A stretch of DNA of 64,000 nucleotides, taken from NCBI RefSeq assembly GCF_035975855.1, contig NZ_CP109055.1, positions 6,200,001 through 6,264,000 on the forward strand, in the 5' to 3' direction. The notes under the pieces were generated by a model. It saw only the letters and a program-made list of their open reading frames with translations. It was not told where the DNA came from and ran no database searches. Of this stretch, positions 25,660-34,077 are shown piece after piece. Position 1 is the first letter of the stretch. Every line of letters starts with the position of its first letter. A program made the position numbers and the translations under genes. The stretch comes from Streptomyces sp. NBC_01304. Lineage in GTDB: Bacteria > Actinomycetota > Actinomycetes > Streptomycetales > Streptomycetaceae.

Positions 25660-27540
25660 TTGATCTCCAAGGTACTTGTGGCCAACCGCGGCGAGATAGC
25701 CTGCCGTGTCTTCCGCACCTGCCGTGACCTGGGCATCGGCACGGTCGCCGTGCACTCCGACGCGGACGCCGACGCGCTCCACGTACGCGAGGCGGACACG
25801 GCGGTACGGCTCCCGGGTGCGGCCCCCGCCGACACCTATCTGCGCGGCGATCTCATCGTCAAGGCCGCCCTCGCCGCCGGTGCGGACGCCGTGCACCCCG
25901 GCTACGGCTTCCTCTCCGAGAACGCCGACTTCGCCCGCGCCGTCCGCGCCGCCCGCCTGACCTGGATCGGCCCGCCGCCCGAGGCGATCGAGGCGATGGC
26001 GTCCAAGCCCCGAGCCAAGGAGCTGATGGGCCTCGCGCCGCTGGGCGAGGTGACGGAGGCGGACCTGCCGGTGCTGGTCAAGGCCGCTGCGGGCGGTGGC
26101 GGGCGAGGGATGCGGGTCGTACGTGAACTGGGGGCGCTGAAAGGCGAGTTGGAGGCCGCCGGGGCCGAAGCCCTCAGCGCTTTCGGTGACGGCGAGGTCT
26201 TCGTCGAGCCGTACGTCGAGGGCGGCCGCCACGTCGAGGTGCAGATCCTCGCCGACACCCACGGCACGGTCTGGGCCCTCGGCACCCGCGACTGCTCGCT
26301 CCAGCGCCGCCACCAGAAGGTCATCGAGGAGGCCCCCGCGCCGGGGCTGGGCAAAGAAGTGACCGCAGAGCTGGGGGAGTTGGCCGTACGTGCCGCGCGC
26401 GCGACCGCGTACGAAGGGGCCGGAACCGTCGAGTTCCTTGTCGCCGACGACGGCCGGGCGCACTTCCTGGAGATGAACACCAGGCTCCAGGTCGAACACC
26501 CGGTGACAGAGGCCGTGTTCGGGCTCGATCTGGTGGCCCTGCAGATCCAGGTCGCCGAAGGGGTGGCCCTGGACCCGGAGCCTCCGTCCCCGCGCGGTCA
26601 CGCCGTCGAGGCCCGCCTCTACGCCGAGGACCCGGCGGCCGACTGGGCGCCGCAGACCGGCACCCTGTACCGCCTCGACGTGCCCGCCCGCCGCGAAGCG
26701 GCTGATAGATACTGTCGCCTGGACACCGGCTACACCGACGGCGACGCGATCGGTGTGCACTACGACCCGATGCTCGCCAAGGCGGTCGCGTACGCCCCCA
26801 CCCGCGCGGAGGCGATCCGCAAGCTGGCGGGCGCCCTGGAGCGGGCCGCCGTCCACGGGCCGGTCACCAACCGCCAGTTGCTCGTACGTTCCCTGCGGCA
26901 CCCCGAGTTCACGGGGGCCCGCATGGACACCGGCTTCTACACACGCCACCTCGCCGAGCTCACCGCGCCCGCCGGGGACCCGTACGCCCCTCTCGCCGCA
27001 GCCCTCGCCGACGCACACGGCCGGTCCCGGTTCGGCGGCTACCGCAACCTGCCCTCGCAGGACCAGGTCAAGCGGTACCGGAGCGAGCCGGACGGCGTCG
27101 AGCACGAGGTGCGCTACCGGCACACCCGGGCCGGCCTCACCGCGGACGGGGTACGGGTGGTCGCCGTCGCCCGCGACCGGGTCGTCCTCGAAGTCGACGG
27201 CGTTCAGCGGCAGTTCGAGGTGTCGACGTACGGCCCTCGCATCCACGTGGGCGGCACGACGCTCACCGCCCTGCCCCGCTTCCCCGAGGCCGCCGACCAC
27301 CGGGCGCCCGGCTCGCTGCTCGCGCCCATGCCCGGCACGGTCGTCCGGCTCGCCGCGTCGCTGACCGAGGGCGACCGGGTGGAGGCGGGCCAACCCCTCA
27401 TCTGGCTGGAGGCCATGAAGATGGAGCACCGCATCACCGCTCCGGTCTCCGGCACGCTCACCGCACTGCACGCCGCACCCGGCCGCCAGGTCGAGGTCGG
27501 CGCCCTGCTGGCCGTCGTACAGGAGGAGGACATCGCATGA
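25660..27540 (+). CDS. Acyl-CoA carboxylase biotin-carboxylase/BCCP (alpha) subunit
   Basis: 626 residues from TTG 25660; GAGGAA six bases upstream decides this start. Order: biotin carboxylase N domain (SKVLVANRGEIACRVFRTCR), ATP-grasp with the glycine loop KAAAGGGGRGMR and EVQILADTHG, EMNTRLQVEHPVTE, then a linker and the biotinyl domain with EAMKMEH, biotin on the lysine. Compared with most relatives, the segment between AKELMG and the glycine loop is about 18 residues shorter. It works with the preceding beta subunit. Its stop overlaps the dehydrogenase start (ATGA). Confidence 0.92.
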   Translation: MISKVLVANRGEIACRVFRTCRDLGIGTVAVHSDADADALHVREADTAVRLPGAAPADTYLRGDLIVKAALAAGADAVHPGYGFLSENADFARAVRAARLTWIGPPPEAIEAMASKPRAKELMGLAPLGEVTEADLPVLVKAAAGGGGRGMRVVRELGALKGELEAAGAEALSAFGDGEVFVEPYVEGGRHVEVQILADTHGTVWALGTRDCSLQRRHQKVIEEAPAPGLGKEVTAELGELAVRAARATAYEGAGTVEFLVADDGRAHFLEMNTRLQVEHPVTEAVFGLDLVALQIQVAEGVALDPEPPSPRGHAVEARLYAEDPAADWAPQTGTLYRLDVPARREAADRYCRLDTGYTDGDAIGVHYDPMLAKAVAYAPTRAEAIRKLAGALERAAVHGPVTNRQLLVRSLRHPEFTGARMDTGFYTRHLAELTAPAGDPYAPLAAALADAHGRSRFGGYRNLPSQDQVKRYRSEPDGVEHEVRYRHTRAGLTADGVRVVAVARDRVVLEVDGVQRQFEVSTYGPRIHVGGTTLTALPRFPEAADHRAPGSLLAPMPGTVVRLAASLTEGDRVEAGQPLIWLEAMKMEHRITAPVSGTLTALHAAPGRQVEVGALLAVVQEEDIA

Positions 27541-28697
27541 GCCCCGTCATCGAATCCCAGGAACACAAGGACCTGCGCGCCGCCGTGGCCGCGCTCGGCA
27601 CGCGGTACGGCCGCGACTACATGACCAAGGTCGTACGCGAATCCGGGCACCCCGACGAACTGTGGGCGGAGGCCGCCAAGCTCGGCTACCTCGGGGTGAA
27701 CCTGCCCGAGGAGTACGGCGGCGGGGGAGGCGGCATAGCCGAACTGTCCATTGTCCTGGAGGAGTTGGGCGCGGCGGGCAGCCCGCTCCTGATGATGGTC
27801 GTGTCGCCCGCGATCTGCGGCACGGTCATCGCGCGCTTCGGCACCCAGGAGCAGAAGCGCGAGTGGCTGCCGGGGCTCGCGGACGGCTCGCGGACCATGG
27901 CCTTCGGCATCACCGAGCCCGACGCGGGCTCCAACTCGCACCGCATCACGACCACGGCCCGCCGGGACGGCGACGACTGGCTGCTCACCGGCCGCAAGGT
28001 CTTCATCTCGGGCGTCGACATCGCGGACGCGACGCTCATCGTGGGCCGCACCGAGGACTCCCGCACGGGCAAGCTGAAGCCCTGCCTGTTCATCGTCCCG
28101 CGCGATGCTCCCGGCTTCCAGCGCCACCAGATCGACATGGAACTCCAGGCCCCGGAGAAGCAGTTCGAGCTCGTGCTCGACGACGTACGGCTGCCCGCGT
28201 CCGCCCTGGTCGGGGACGAGGACGCCGGTCTGCTGCAGCTGTTCGCCGGGCTCAACCCCGAGCGCATCATGACGGCGGCGTTCGCGGTGGGCATGGGGCG
28301 GTACGCGCTGGGGCGGGCCGTCTCCTACGCGAAGGAGCGGCAGGTCTGGAAGGCGCCGATCGGGGCGCACCAGGCGATCGCGCATCCGCTCGCGCAGTCG
28401 CACGTCGAGCTGGAGCTGGCGCGGCTGATGATGCAGAAGGCTGCCGCCCTGTACGACGCGGGGGATGACGTGGGGGCGGGGGAGGCGGCGAACATGGCGA
28501 AGTTCGCGGCGGGGGATGCGTGCGTGAAGGCGGTGGACCAGGCGGTCCACACCCTGGGCGGCAATGGGCTCACCCGTGAGTACGGGCTGGCCTCGCTGAT
28601 CGTGGCCTCGCGGGTGGCCCGGATCGCTCCGGTGAGCCGGGACATGATCCTGAACTACGTCTCGCATCAGACGCTGGGGCTGCCGAAGAGCTACTAG
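27537..28697 (+). CDS. Acyl-CoA dehydrogenase, isovaleryl-CoA-dehydrogenase-like active site
   Basis: 386 residues. FAD/substrate blocks MAFGITEPDAGSNSHRITT and WLLTGRKVFISG are standard. The C-terminal position that carries the catalytic glutamate in short/medium-chain enzymes (IYEGT) reads RIAPVSRD, so that residue is absent; instead Glu242 in GLNPERIM occupies the place of the catalytic glutamate of isovaleryl-CoA and long-chain dehydrogenases. This supports a branched acyl-CoA substrate such as isovaleryl- or citronellyl-CoA. It overlaps the biotin-carboxylase stop by four bases, so is co-transcribed with the carboxylase that would use its product. Confidence 0.9.
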   Translation: MSPVIESQEHKDLRAAVAALGTRYGRDYMTKVVRESGHPDELWAEAAKLGYLGVNLPEEYGGGGGGIAELSIVLEELGAAGSPLLMMVVSPAICGTVIARFGTQEQKREWLPGLADGSRTMAFGITEPDAGSNSHRITTTARRDGDDWLLTGRKVFISGVDIADATLIVGRTEDSRTGKLKPCLFIVPRDAPGFQRHQIDMELQAPEKQFELVLDDVRLPASALVGDEDAGLLQLFAGLNPERIMTAAFAVGMGRYALGRAVSYAKERQVWKAPIGAHQAIAHPLAQSHVELELARLMMQKAAALYDAGDDVGAGEAANMAKFAAGDACVKAVDQAVHTLGGNGLTREYGLASLIVASRVARIAPVSRDMILNYVSHQTLGLPKSY

Positions 28698-28698
28698 T

Positions 28699-28847
28699 TC
28701 CCCACCCCGCCCCTTCCCGAAATCCTGCGGAGCTGTGTCCTCAAACGCCGGACGGGCTGATTCATCAGCCATGAATCAGCCCGTCCGGCGTTTGAGGACA
28801 ATCTTTAGAAGCCGGCGGCAGCCTTACGGGAAGGGGCGGGTAGGGGA
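28699..28847. repeat. Dispersed nested-palindrome repeat, full-length copy 4
   Basis: Begins immediately after the dehydrogenase stop (TTCCCCACCCCGCCCCTTCC), inner perfect stem from TGTCCTCAAACGCCGGACGG through TGATTCAT and back to 28800 around a CAGC centre, then GAAGCCGGCGGCAGCCTTAC and right outer arm GGGAAGGGGCGGGTAGGGGA. It separates the carboxylase/dehydrogenase unit from the ligase unit and probably ends transcription of the first. Confidence 0.88.
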
Positions 28848-28895
28848 GAAAATCCACCGCACAACCCACCCCGCCGCACCAGGAGGGCCCAACAG

Positions 28896-30494
28896 ATGGT
28901 GTTCCACAGCGACTTCGGAGACGTCGACCCGGTCAACGAGCCCATCCACGACGCAGTCCTGGGCCAAGCGGCCAAGTTCGGCGAGATCCCCGCCCTGATC
29001 GACGGAGTCGAGGGCACCACCCTCACCTACGCCCAACTCGACAGCGCCCACCGAAGGCTCGCCGCGGCCCTCGCAGAGGCCGGCGTCGCCAAGGGCGACG
29101 TCATCGCCCTGCACAGCCCCAACACCGTCGCCTGGCCCACGGCCTTCTACGCCGCAGCCCGCGCCGGCGCGAGCGTCACCACGGTCCACCCCCTCTACAC
29201 CCCGGAGGAATTCGCCACCCAGCTCCGCGACGCGCACGCAAGCTGGATCATCACGGTCTCCCCGCTCGCCGCGACCGCCCGCGCCGCCGCCGAACTCGCG
29301 GGCGGCATAAGGGAGATATTCATCTGCGACCAGGCGACCGAGGAGGGCGAGGGCAGCGGCCACCGCTCCCTCATCGACCTCCTGCTCACCACCACCGCCC
29401 CCGAGCCGGACATCGCCATCGACCCGACCGAGGACATCGCCGTACTCCCGTACTCCTCGGGCACCACGGGCGTCCCCAAGGGCGTGATGCTCACCCACCG
29501 CTCCATCGTCACCAACCTGAACCAGCTCTACCCGTCGATCCAGATGGCCCCGGGCGACCGCATCCTCGCCGTGCTGCCGTTCTTCCACATCTACGGCCTC
29601 ACCGCCCTGATGAACGCACCCCTGCGGCACGGCGCGACCGTCGTCGTGCTGCCCCGCTTCACCCTGGAGACGTTCCTCGCGGCGATCGAGAAGCACCGCA
29701 TCACGGGCCTGTTCGTGGCCCCGCCGATCGTCCTGGCGCTGGCCAAGCACCCGGCGGTCGCGCAGTACGACCTCTCCTCGCTCCGCTACATCATCAGCTC
29801 CGCCGCGCCCCTGGACGCCGAGCTCGCCGCGGCCTGCTCCGAGCGGCTGGGGCTGCCCCCGATCCTGCAGGGGTACGGCATGACGGAGCTGTCCCCGGTC
29901 ACCCACGTCGTCCCCCTCGCGGCGACCGACCCGCCGCCCGGCACGGTCGGCAAGCTGATCGCCTCCACCGAGATGCGGCTGACCTCCCTCGGCGACCCGG
30001 CCAAGGACGCCGCCCCGGGAGAGGTGGGCGAGGTCGCCATCCGCGGGCCCCAGGTGATGAAGGGCTACCTCGGCCGCCCGCAGGCCACCGCCGAGATGAT
30101 CGACGCCGACGGCTGGCTGCACACCGGTGACATCGGCCGGGTCGACGAGGACGGCTGGCTCTTCGTCGTCGACCGCGTGAAGGAACTCATCAAGTACAAG
30201 GGCTTCCAGGTCGCGCCCGCCGAACTGGAGGCGCTCCTGCTCACCCACCCCGCCATCGCCGACGCCGCCGTCATCGGGGTATACGACGAGGAGGGCACGG
30301 AGATCCCCAAGGCCTTCGTCGTCCCCCAGCCGGCAACCGGGCTCACCGCCGACGACGTCATGACGTACGTCGCCGAACAGGTGGCCCCGCACAAGAAGAT
30401 CCGCCGCGTCGAGTTCATCGAGGCGGTGCCACGCGCGGCCACGGGGAAGATCCTCCGCCGCGAACTGCGTGACAGGGAGAAGCAGAGTTCATGA
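28896..30494 (+). CDS. AMP-forming acyl/aryl-CoA ligase, 4CL (cinnamate:CoA ligase) type
   Basis: 532 residues from ATG 28896, ribosome site AGGAGG nine bases upstream. ATP-binding P-loop LPYSSGTTGVPKGVMLTH (about residues 184-201), the 4CL-type QGYGMTELSPVTHVVP, the hinge YLHTGDIGRVDEDGWLFVVDRVKELIKYKG and the C-terminal catalytic lysine region PRAATGKILRRELR. This is the actinobacterial 4-coumarate-CoA-ligase-like group; a member studied in S. coelicolor is a cinnamate:CoA ligase, which I believe lies in the equivalent gene neighbourhood. It would activate a carboxylic acid entering the pathway encoded around it. Coupled by ATGA to the hydratase. Confidence 0.9.
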   Translation: MVFHSDFGDVDPVNEPIHDAVLGQAAKFGEIPALIDGVEGTTLTYAQLDSAHRRLAAALAEAGVAKGDVIALHSPNTVAWPTAFYAAARAGASVTTVHPLYTPEEFATQLRDAHASWIITVSPLAATARAAAELAGGIREIFICDQATEEGEGSGHRSLIDLLLTTTAPEPDIAIDPTEDIAVLPYSSGTTGVPKGVMLTHRSIVTNLNQLYPSIQMAPGDRILAVLPFFHIYGLTALMNAPLRHGATVVVLPRFTLETFLAAIEKHRITGLFVAPPIVLALAKHPAVAQYDLSSLRYIISSAAPLDAELAAACSERLGLPPILQGYGMTELSPVTHVVPLAATDPPPGTVGKLIASTEMRLTSLGDPAKDAAPGEVGEVAIRGPQVMKGYLGRPQATAEMIDADGWLHTGDIGRVDEDGWLFVVDRVKELIKYKGFQVAPAELEALLLTHPAIADAAVIGVYDEEGTEIPKAFVVPQPATGLTADDVMTYVAEQVAPHKKIRRVEFIEAVPRAATGKILRRELRDREKQSS

Positions 30495-31216
30495 TCCGCA
30501 GCCATGACCGGGGCATCACCACACTCACCCTGGATGCCCCGGCCAACCGCAACGCCCTCTCGGCCAAGCTGGTCGCCTCCCTCACCGAGGCCCTGACCGA
30601 CTGTGCCGCCGACCCGGACGTACGCGCCGTCGTCCTCACCCACACCGGGTCCACCTTCAGCGCGGGCGCCGACCTGCGCGAGCCGCCCAGCCTGTACACC
30701 TTCGTCGACCTGATGCGGCAGATCGTGACCCTGCCCAAGCCGGTCGTCGCCCGCGTGGACGGGCACGCGCGCGCGGGCGGCCTCGGCCTGCTCGGCGCCT
30801 GCGACCTCGCGCTGGCCTCCCGGACCTCCGATTTCGCGTTCACGGAGGTACGTATCGGCGTCGCGCCCGCCGTCATCTCGATGCCGCTCCTGCCCCGCAT
30901 GGAACCCCGCGCGGCCGCCCGCTACTACCTCACGGGCGAACGCTTCGACGCGGAGCACGCGGCCGCCGCAGGCCTGATCACCGAGGCCGCGGACGACGTC
31001 GACGACGCGCTCACCGGCGTACTCGAAAGCCTGCGCAAGGCGTCCCCGCAGGGCCTGGCGGAGGCGAAACGCCTGGTCACGGCTAGAGTCCTGGAAGCCT
31101 TCGAGCGCGACGCGGAGGACCTGGTGCAGCGCTCGGCCTCGCTCTTCGCGTCGCCCGCGGCCCGCGAGGGCATGACCGCCTTCCTCGAACGACGGGACCC
31201 CGCATGGGTGTTGTGA
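30491..31216 (+). CDS. Enoyl-CoA hydratase/isomerase family protein
   Basis: 241 residues of crotonase fold. Oxyanion-hole blocks NRNALSAKLVASL, FSAGADL and GHARAGGLGLLGACDLALAS are present. The first glutamate of the classical hydratase pair is in FAFTEVRIG and the second site reads APAVISMPLL, lacking the second glutamate, so a simple hydratase is not certain; methylglutaconyl-CoA hydratase, isomerase or thioesterase-like action are alternatives. Start ATG overlaps the ligase stop, and the following TetR gene overlaps its 3' end by 13 bases, so ligase-hydratase-tetR form one message. Confidence 0.87.
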   Translation: MIRSHDRGITTLTLDAPANRNALSAKLVASLTEALTDCAADPDVRAVVLTHTGSTFSAGADLREPPSLYTFVDLMRQIVTLPKPVVARVDGHARAGGLGLLGACDLALASRTSDFAFTEVRIGVAPAVISMPLLPRMEPRAAARYYLTGERFDAEHAAAAGLITEAADDVDDALTGVLESLRKASPQGLAEAKRLVTARVLEAFERDAEDLVQRSASLFASPAAREGMTAFLERRDPAWVL

Positions 31217-31791
31217 CCCAGGCCGACCGCCATCCCAAGCAGGACCGCAGTCGCGCCACCCGCCAGCGCCTCCTGGAAGCCGCCGTCGCCTGCCTCGCCG
31301 ACCTCGGCTGGGCGGGCTCCACGGTCTCCGTCGTCGCCGAGCGCGCGGGCGTCTCGCGGGGCGCGGCACAGCACCACTTCCCGACGCGCGAGGTCCTGTT
31401 CACGGCGGCCGTCGAGTACGTCGCCGAACAGCGCTCGACCGCCCTCAAGTCCCTCACCGCCGAGGACCGCCGCTCCGTGGTCGCGGCCCTCGTCGACCTC
31501 TACACCGGCCCCCTGTTCCGGGCCGCCCTGCACCTGTGGGTCGCGGCATCGAACGAGGACCAGCTGCACGCGCGGGTGACGGAGCTGGAGGCGCGGGTGG
31601 GCCGGGAGACCCACCGGATAGCGGTGCGGTTGCTCGGCGCGGACGAGTCACATCCGGGCGTACGCGAGACGGTGCAGGGTCTGCTGGACATGGCACGGGG
31701 GCTGGGCCTGGCGAACCTGCTGACGGATGACGGGGCGAGGCGGGAGCGGGTGGTGGCTCAGTGGGCGAACCTCATCGATGAGGCGCTCTAG
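31204..31791 (+). CDS. TetR-family regulator of the acyl-CoA catabolic genes
   Basis: 195 residues from ATG 31204, overlapping the hydratase gene. The DNA-binding domain is RSRATRQRLLEAAVACLADLGWAGSTVSVVAERAGVSRGAAQHHFPTREVLFTAAVEY. The C-terminal part (EDQLHARVTELEARVGRETHR ...) is a generic ligand domain, close in pattern to TetR regulators of branched or aromatic acyl-CoA breakdown. Being last in the ligase operon it probably controls the whole set and responds to an acyl-CoA; which promoter it binds is not evident. Confidence 0.87.
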   Translation: MGVVTQADRHPKQDRSRATRQRLLEAAVACLADLGWAGSTVSVVAERAGVSRGAAQHHFPTREVLFTAAVEYVAEQRSTALKSLTAEDRRSVVAALVDLYTGPLFRAALHLWVAASNEDQLHARVTELEARVGRETHRIAVRLLGADESHPGVRETVQGLLDMARGLGLANLLTDDGARRERVVAQWANLIDEAL

Positions 31792-31796
31792 TCAGC

Positions 31797-31897
31797 CTGT
31801 CCGGCGTTTGAGGACGAAGGGGGTCTGGGGCGCAGCCCCAGGACCTCAGTCCACCCACCCCAAGCTCCGCAGGATTTAGGGAAGGGGCGGGGAGGGG
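31797..31897. repeat. Dispersed repeat, degraded copy 5
   Basis: Only the right inner arm (GCCTGTCCGGCGTTTGAGGA) and a right outer arm (GATTTAGGGAAGGGGCGGGG) survive; the left half is missing and a separate hairpin GGGGCGCAGCCCC (31833-31845) replaces the middle. A second near-copy of GGGGTCTGGGGGCGGAGCCC follows at about 31909. Confidence 0.7.
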
Positions 31898-31936
31898 CAA
31901 ATATCCGGGGGTCTGGGGGCGGAGCCCTCAGAGGCC

Positions 31937-32593
31937 TCAAGGAGAGAGCCGCTCCACCTTCCAGCCGCCCTCGCCGAGAGCCACGTACCGCAGCCGATCG
32001 TGCAGCCGGTTCGCCCGCCCCTGCCAGAACTCCACCGCATCCGGCACCACCCGCACCCCACCCCAGTGCGGCGGCACCGGAACCTGCTCGCCCTCCGGGT
32101 AGCGCGCCGCCAACTCCGCGTAGGCGCGATCGAGTTCCTCGCGCCCGGCGAGCACCGACGACTGGGCGCTGGCCCACGCCCCGAGCTGCGACCCGTGCGG
32201 CCGGGTCCGGAAGTACGCCGCCGTCTCGTCCCGCCCGACCCGCTCCGCCGTACCGGTGACGATCACCTGACGGGAAATCGGATGCCACGGGAAGAGCAGC
32301 GAGACATACGGGTTGGCCTCGATCTCACGGGCCTTGCGCGAGCCGTAGTTGGTGTAGAAGACGAAGCCCTGCTCGTCATATCCCTTGAGCAGCACGGTCC
32401 GTGAACTGGGCCGCCCCTCGGCATCGGCGGTCGCCACGACCATCGCGTTGGGCTCGTGCAGACCGCTGTCCGCCGCCTCCTTGAACCAGCGGGCGAACTG
32501 CGCCACGGGCTCGTCCGCGAGGGCGACCTCGTCGAACTCCTGGCTGCGGTACTGCTCACGCATGGCGGCGGGGTCGAGTGCGCGATCATTCAC
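31937..32593 (-). CDS. pdxH: Pyridoxamine/pyridoxine 5'-phosphate oxidase
   Basis: 218 residues, the usual length. It oxidises pyridoxine or pyridoxamine 5'-phosphate to pyridoxal phosphate with FMN and oxygen. Family blocks: [67 protein letters not shown], then [10 protein letters not shown] and the C-terminal RLHDRLRY...GWKVERLSP that ends the family. Convergent with the degraded repeat and divergent from the citrate synthase gene. Confidence 0.96.
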   Translation of the reverse strand: MNDRALDPAAMREQYRSQEFDEVALADEPVAQFARWFKEAADSGLHEPNAMVVATADAEGRPSSRTVLLKGYDEQGFVFYTNYGSRKAREIEANPYVSLLFPWHPISRQVIVTGTAERVGRDETAAYFRTRPHGSQLGAWASAQSSVLAGREELDRAYAELAARYPEGEQVPVPPHWGGVRVVPDAVEFWQGRANRLHDRLRYVALGEGGWKVERLSP

Positions 32594-32838
32594 GACACCA
32601 TCTTGCCGTACGGCTCCGGCGTACGGTCGAGTGTGGCCTGTGGCACTCAGTGCCGTTGGAACTCCCGAAGGGTGGCACTAAGGGATATCGTCCTGCCCCA
32701 CGGGGCATCACCCTTCAGTGGCCGGGCCCGGCCTCGAGTCCAGGGACGGACCGGGGAAGCAAGCCCCTGCATCCTGTCGCGTACTTCGAGAACTTCGACC
32801 AGTTCGAGTACTTCCCATACTTCACGAGGAGCCGCCTG

Positions 32839-33933
32839 ATGTCCGACTTCGTACCCGGTCTTGAAGGGGTCGTCGCGTTCGAGACGGAGATCGCCGAACC
32901 CGACAAGGAGGGCGGCGCGCTCCGCTATCGCGGCGTCGACATCGAGGACCTGGTGGGCCACGTGTCCTTCGGGAACGTGTGGGGCCTCCTCGTCGACGGC
33001 GCCTTCGACCCCGGACTGCCCCCGGCCGAGCCCTTCCCGATCCCGGTGCACTCGGGGGACATCCGGGTCGACGTACAGTCCGCGCTCTCGATGCTCGCTC
33101 CCGTCTGGGGGCTGCGCCCGCTGCTCGACATCGACGAGGCGCAGGCCCGTGACGACCTCGCCCGGGCCGCCGTGATGGCGCTGTCGTTCGTCGCGCAGTC
33201 GGCGCGTGGGCAGGGGCTGCCGATGGTGCCGCAGAGCGAGATCGACAAGGCCAAGACGGTGGTCGAGCGCTTCATGATCCGCTGGCGCGGGGAGCCGGAC
33301 CCCAAGCACGTCAAGGCAGTTGACGCGTACTGGACCTCGGCCGCCGAGCACGGCATGAACGCCTCGACGTTCACCGCCCGGGTCATCGCGTCGACGGGCG
33401 CGGACGTCGCGGCGGCCCTGTCGGGCGCGGTCGGGGCCATGTCCGGGCCGCTGCACGGCGGGGCGCCCTCCCGGGTCCTCGGCATGATCGAGGAGATCGA
33501 GCGCACGGGTGACGCGGAGGCGTACGTCCGCCAGGCCCTCGACAAGGGCGAACGTCTGATGGGCTTCGGCCACCGGGTCTACCGGGCGGAGGACCCCCGG
33601 GCCCGCGTGCTGCGCCGCACGGCGCGGGAGTTGGGTGCGCCGCGCTTCGAGGTCGCTGAGGCCCTGGAGAAGGCGGCCCTGGCGGAGCTCCACGCCCGCC
33701 GCCCCGACCGTGTCCTCGCGACCAACGTCGAGTTCTGGGCGGCGATCGTCCTGGACTTCGCGGAGGTGCCGGCGCACATGTTCACGTCGATGTTCACGTG
33801 CGCCCGTACGGCGGGTTGGTCGGCGCACATCCTTGAGCAGAAGCGGACGGGTCGGCTGGTCCGGCCCTCGGCGCGGTACGTGGGGCCGGCTTCGCGTAGT
33901 CCGCAGGACGTGTCGGGGTACGAAGGGATTTAG
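32839..33933 (+). CDS. Citrate synthase family protein (CitA-type)
   Basis: 364 residues from ATG 32839 with GAGGAG seven bases upstream. Catalytic blocks: AAEHGMNASTFTARVIASTGAD, GPLHGGAPSRVLGMIEEI, MGFGHRVYRAEDPRA and FWAAIVLDFAEVPAHMFTSMF, so both histidines and the aspartate region are present. It condenses acetyl-CoA with oxaloacetate or a related keto acid. Streptomyces carry several citrate-synthase paralogues and this shorter, CitA2-like form may use propionyl-CoA too; unproven. The sequence before the start (32785-32835) consists of a repeating ACTTCGA motif that would read YFENFDQFEYFPYF in frame with the gene. Confidence 0.9.
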   Translation: MSDFVPGLEGVVAFETEIAEPDKEGGALRYRGVDIEDLVGHVSFGNVWGLLVDGAFDPGLPPAEPFPIPVHSGDIRVDVQSALSMLAPVWGLRPLLDIDEAQARDDLARAAVMALSFVAQSARGQGLPMVPQSEIDKAKTVVERFMIRWRGEPDPKHVKAVDAYWTSAAEHGMNASTFTARVIASTGADVAAALSGAVGAMSGPLHGGAPSRVLGMIEEIERTGDAEAYVRQALDKGERLMGFGHRVYRAEDPRARVLRRTARELGAPRFEVAEALEKAALAELHARRPDRVLATNVEFWAAIVLDFAEVPAHMFTSMFTCARTAGWSAHILEQKRTGRLVRPSARYVGPASRSPQDVSGYEGI

Positions 33934-33935
33934 TC

Positions 33936-33993
33936 CCCGACCCGACCCGACCCGACCCGACCCGACCCGACCCGACCCGACCCGACCCGACCC
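33936..33993. repeat. Pentanucleotide microsatellite (CCCGA)11
   Basis: Eleven perfect head-to-tail copies of CCCGA plus CCC, starting two bases after the citrate synthase stop and running straight into a dispersed-repeat copy, where it has replaced the usual left outer arm. The repeat unit is a fragment of that arm (CCCCGACCC-like), so it probably arose by slippage inside it. Confidence 0.95.
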
Positions 33994-34077
33994 TTCCCGT
34001 AAGGCTGCCGCCGGCTTCAAGGACTGTCCTCAAGCGCCGGACGGGCTGATTCGTCAGCCCGTCCGGCGCTTGAGGAT
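33994..34077. repeat. Dispersed nested-palindrome repeat, copy 6
   Basis: TTCCCGTAAGGCTGCCGCCG then GCTTCAAGGACTG and a near-perfect hairpin TCCTCAAGCGCCGGACGGGC / GCCCGTCCGGCGCTTGAGGA with TGATTCGTCA between. It sits between two convergent genes; the hairpin ends three bases before the alpha/beta hydrolase stop. Confidence 0.85.

Noticed and set aside
33936..33993. A CRISPR array at the CCCGA repeat
   Set aside because: Five-base units without spacers; it is a microsatellite. No CRISPR-like repeat-spacer pattern was seen in the window.
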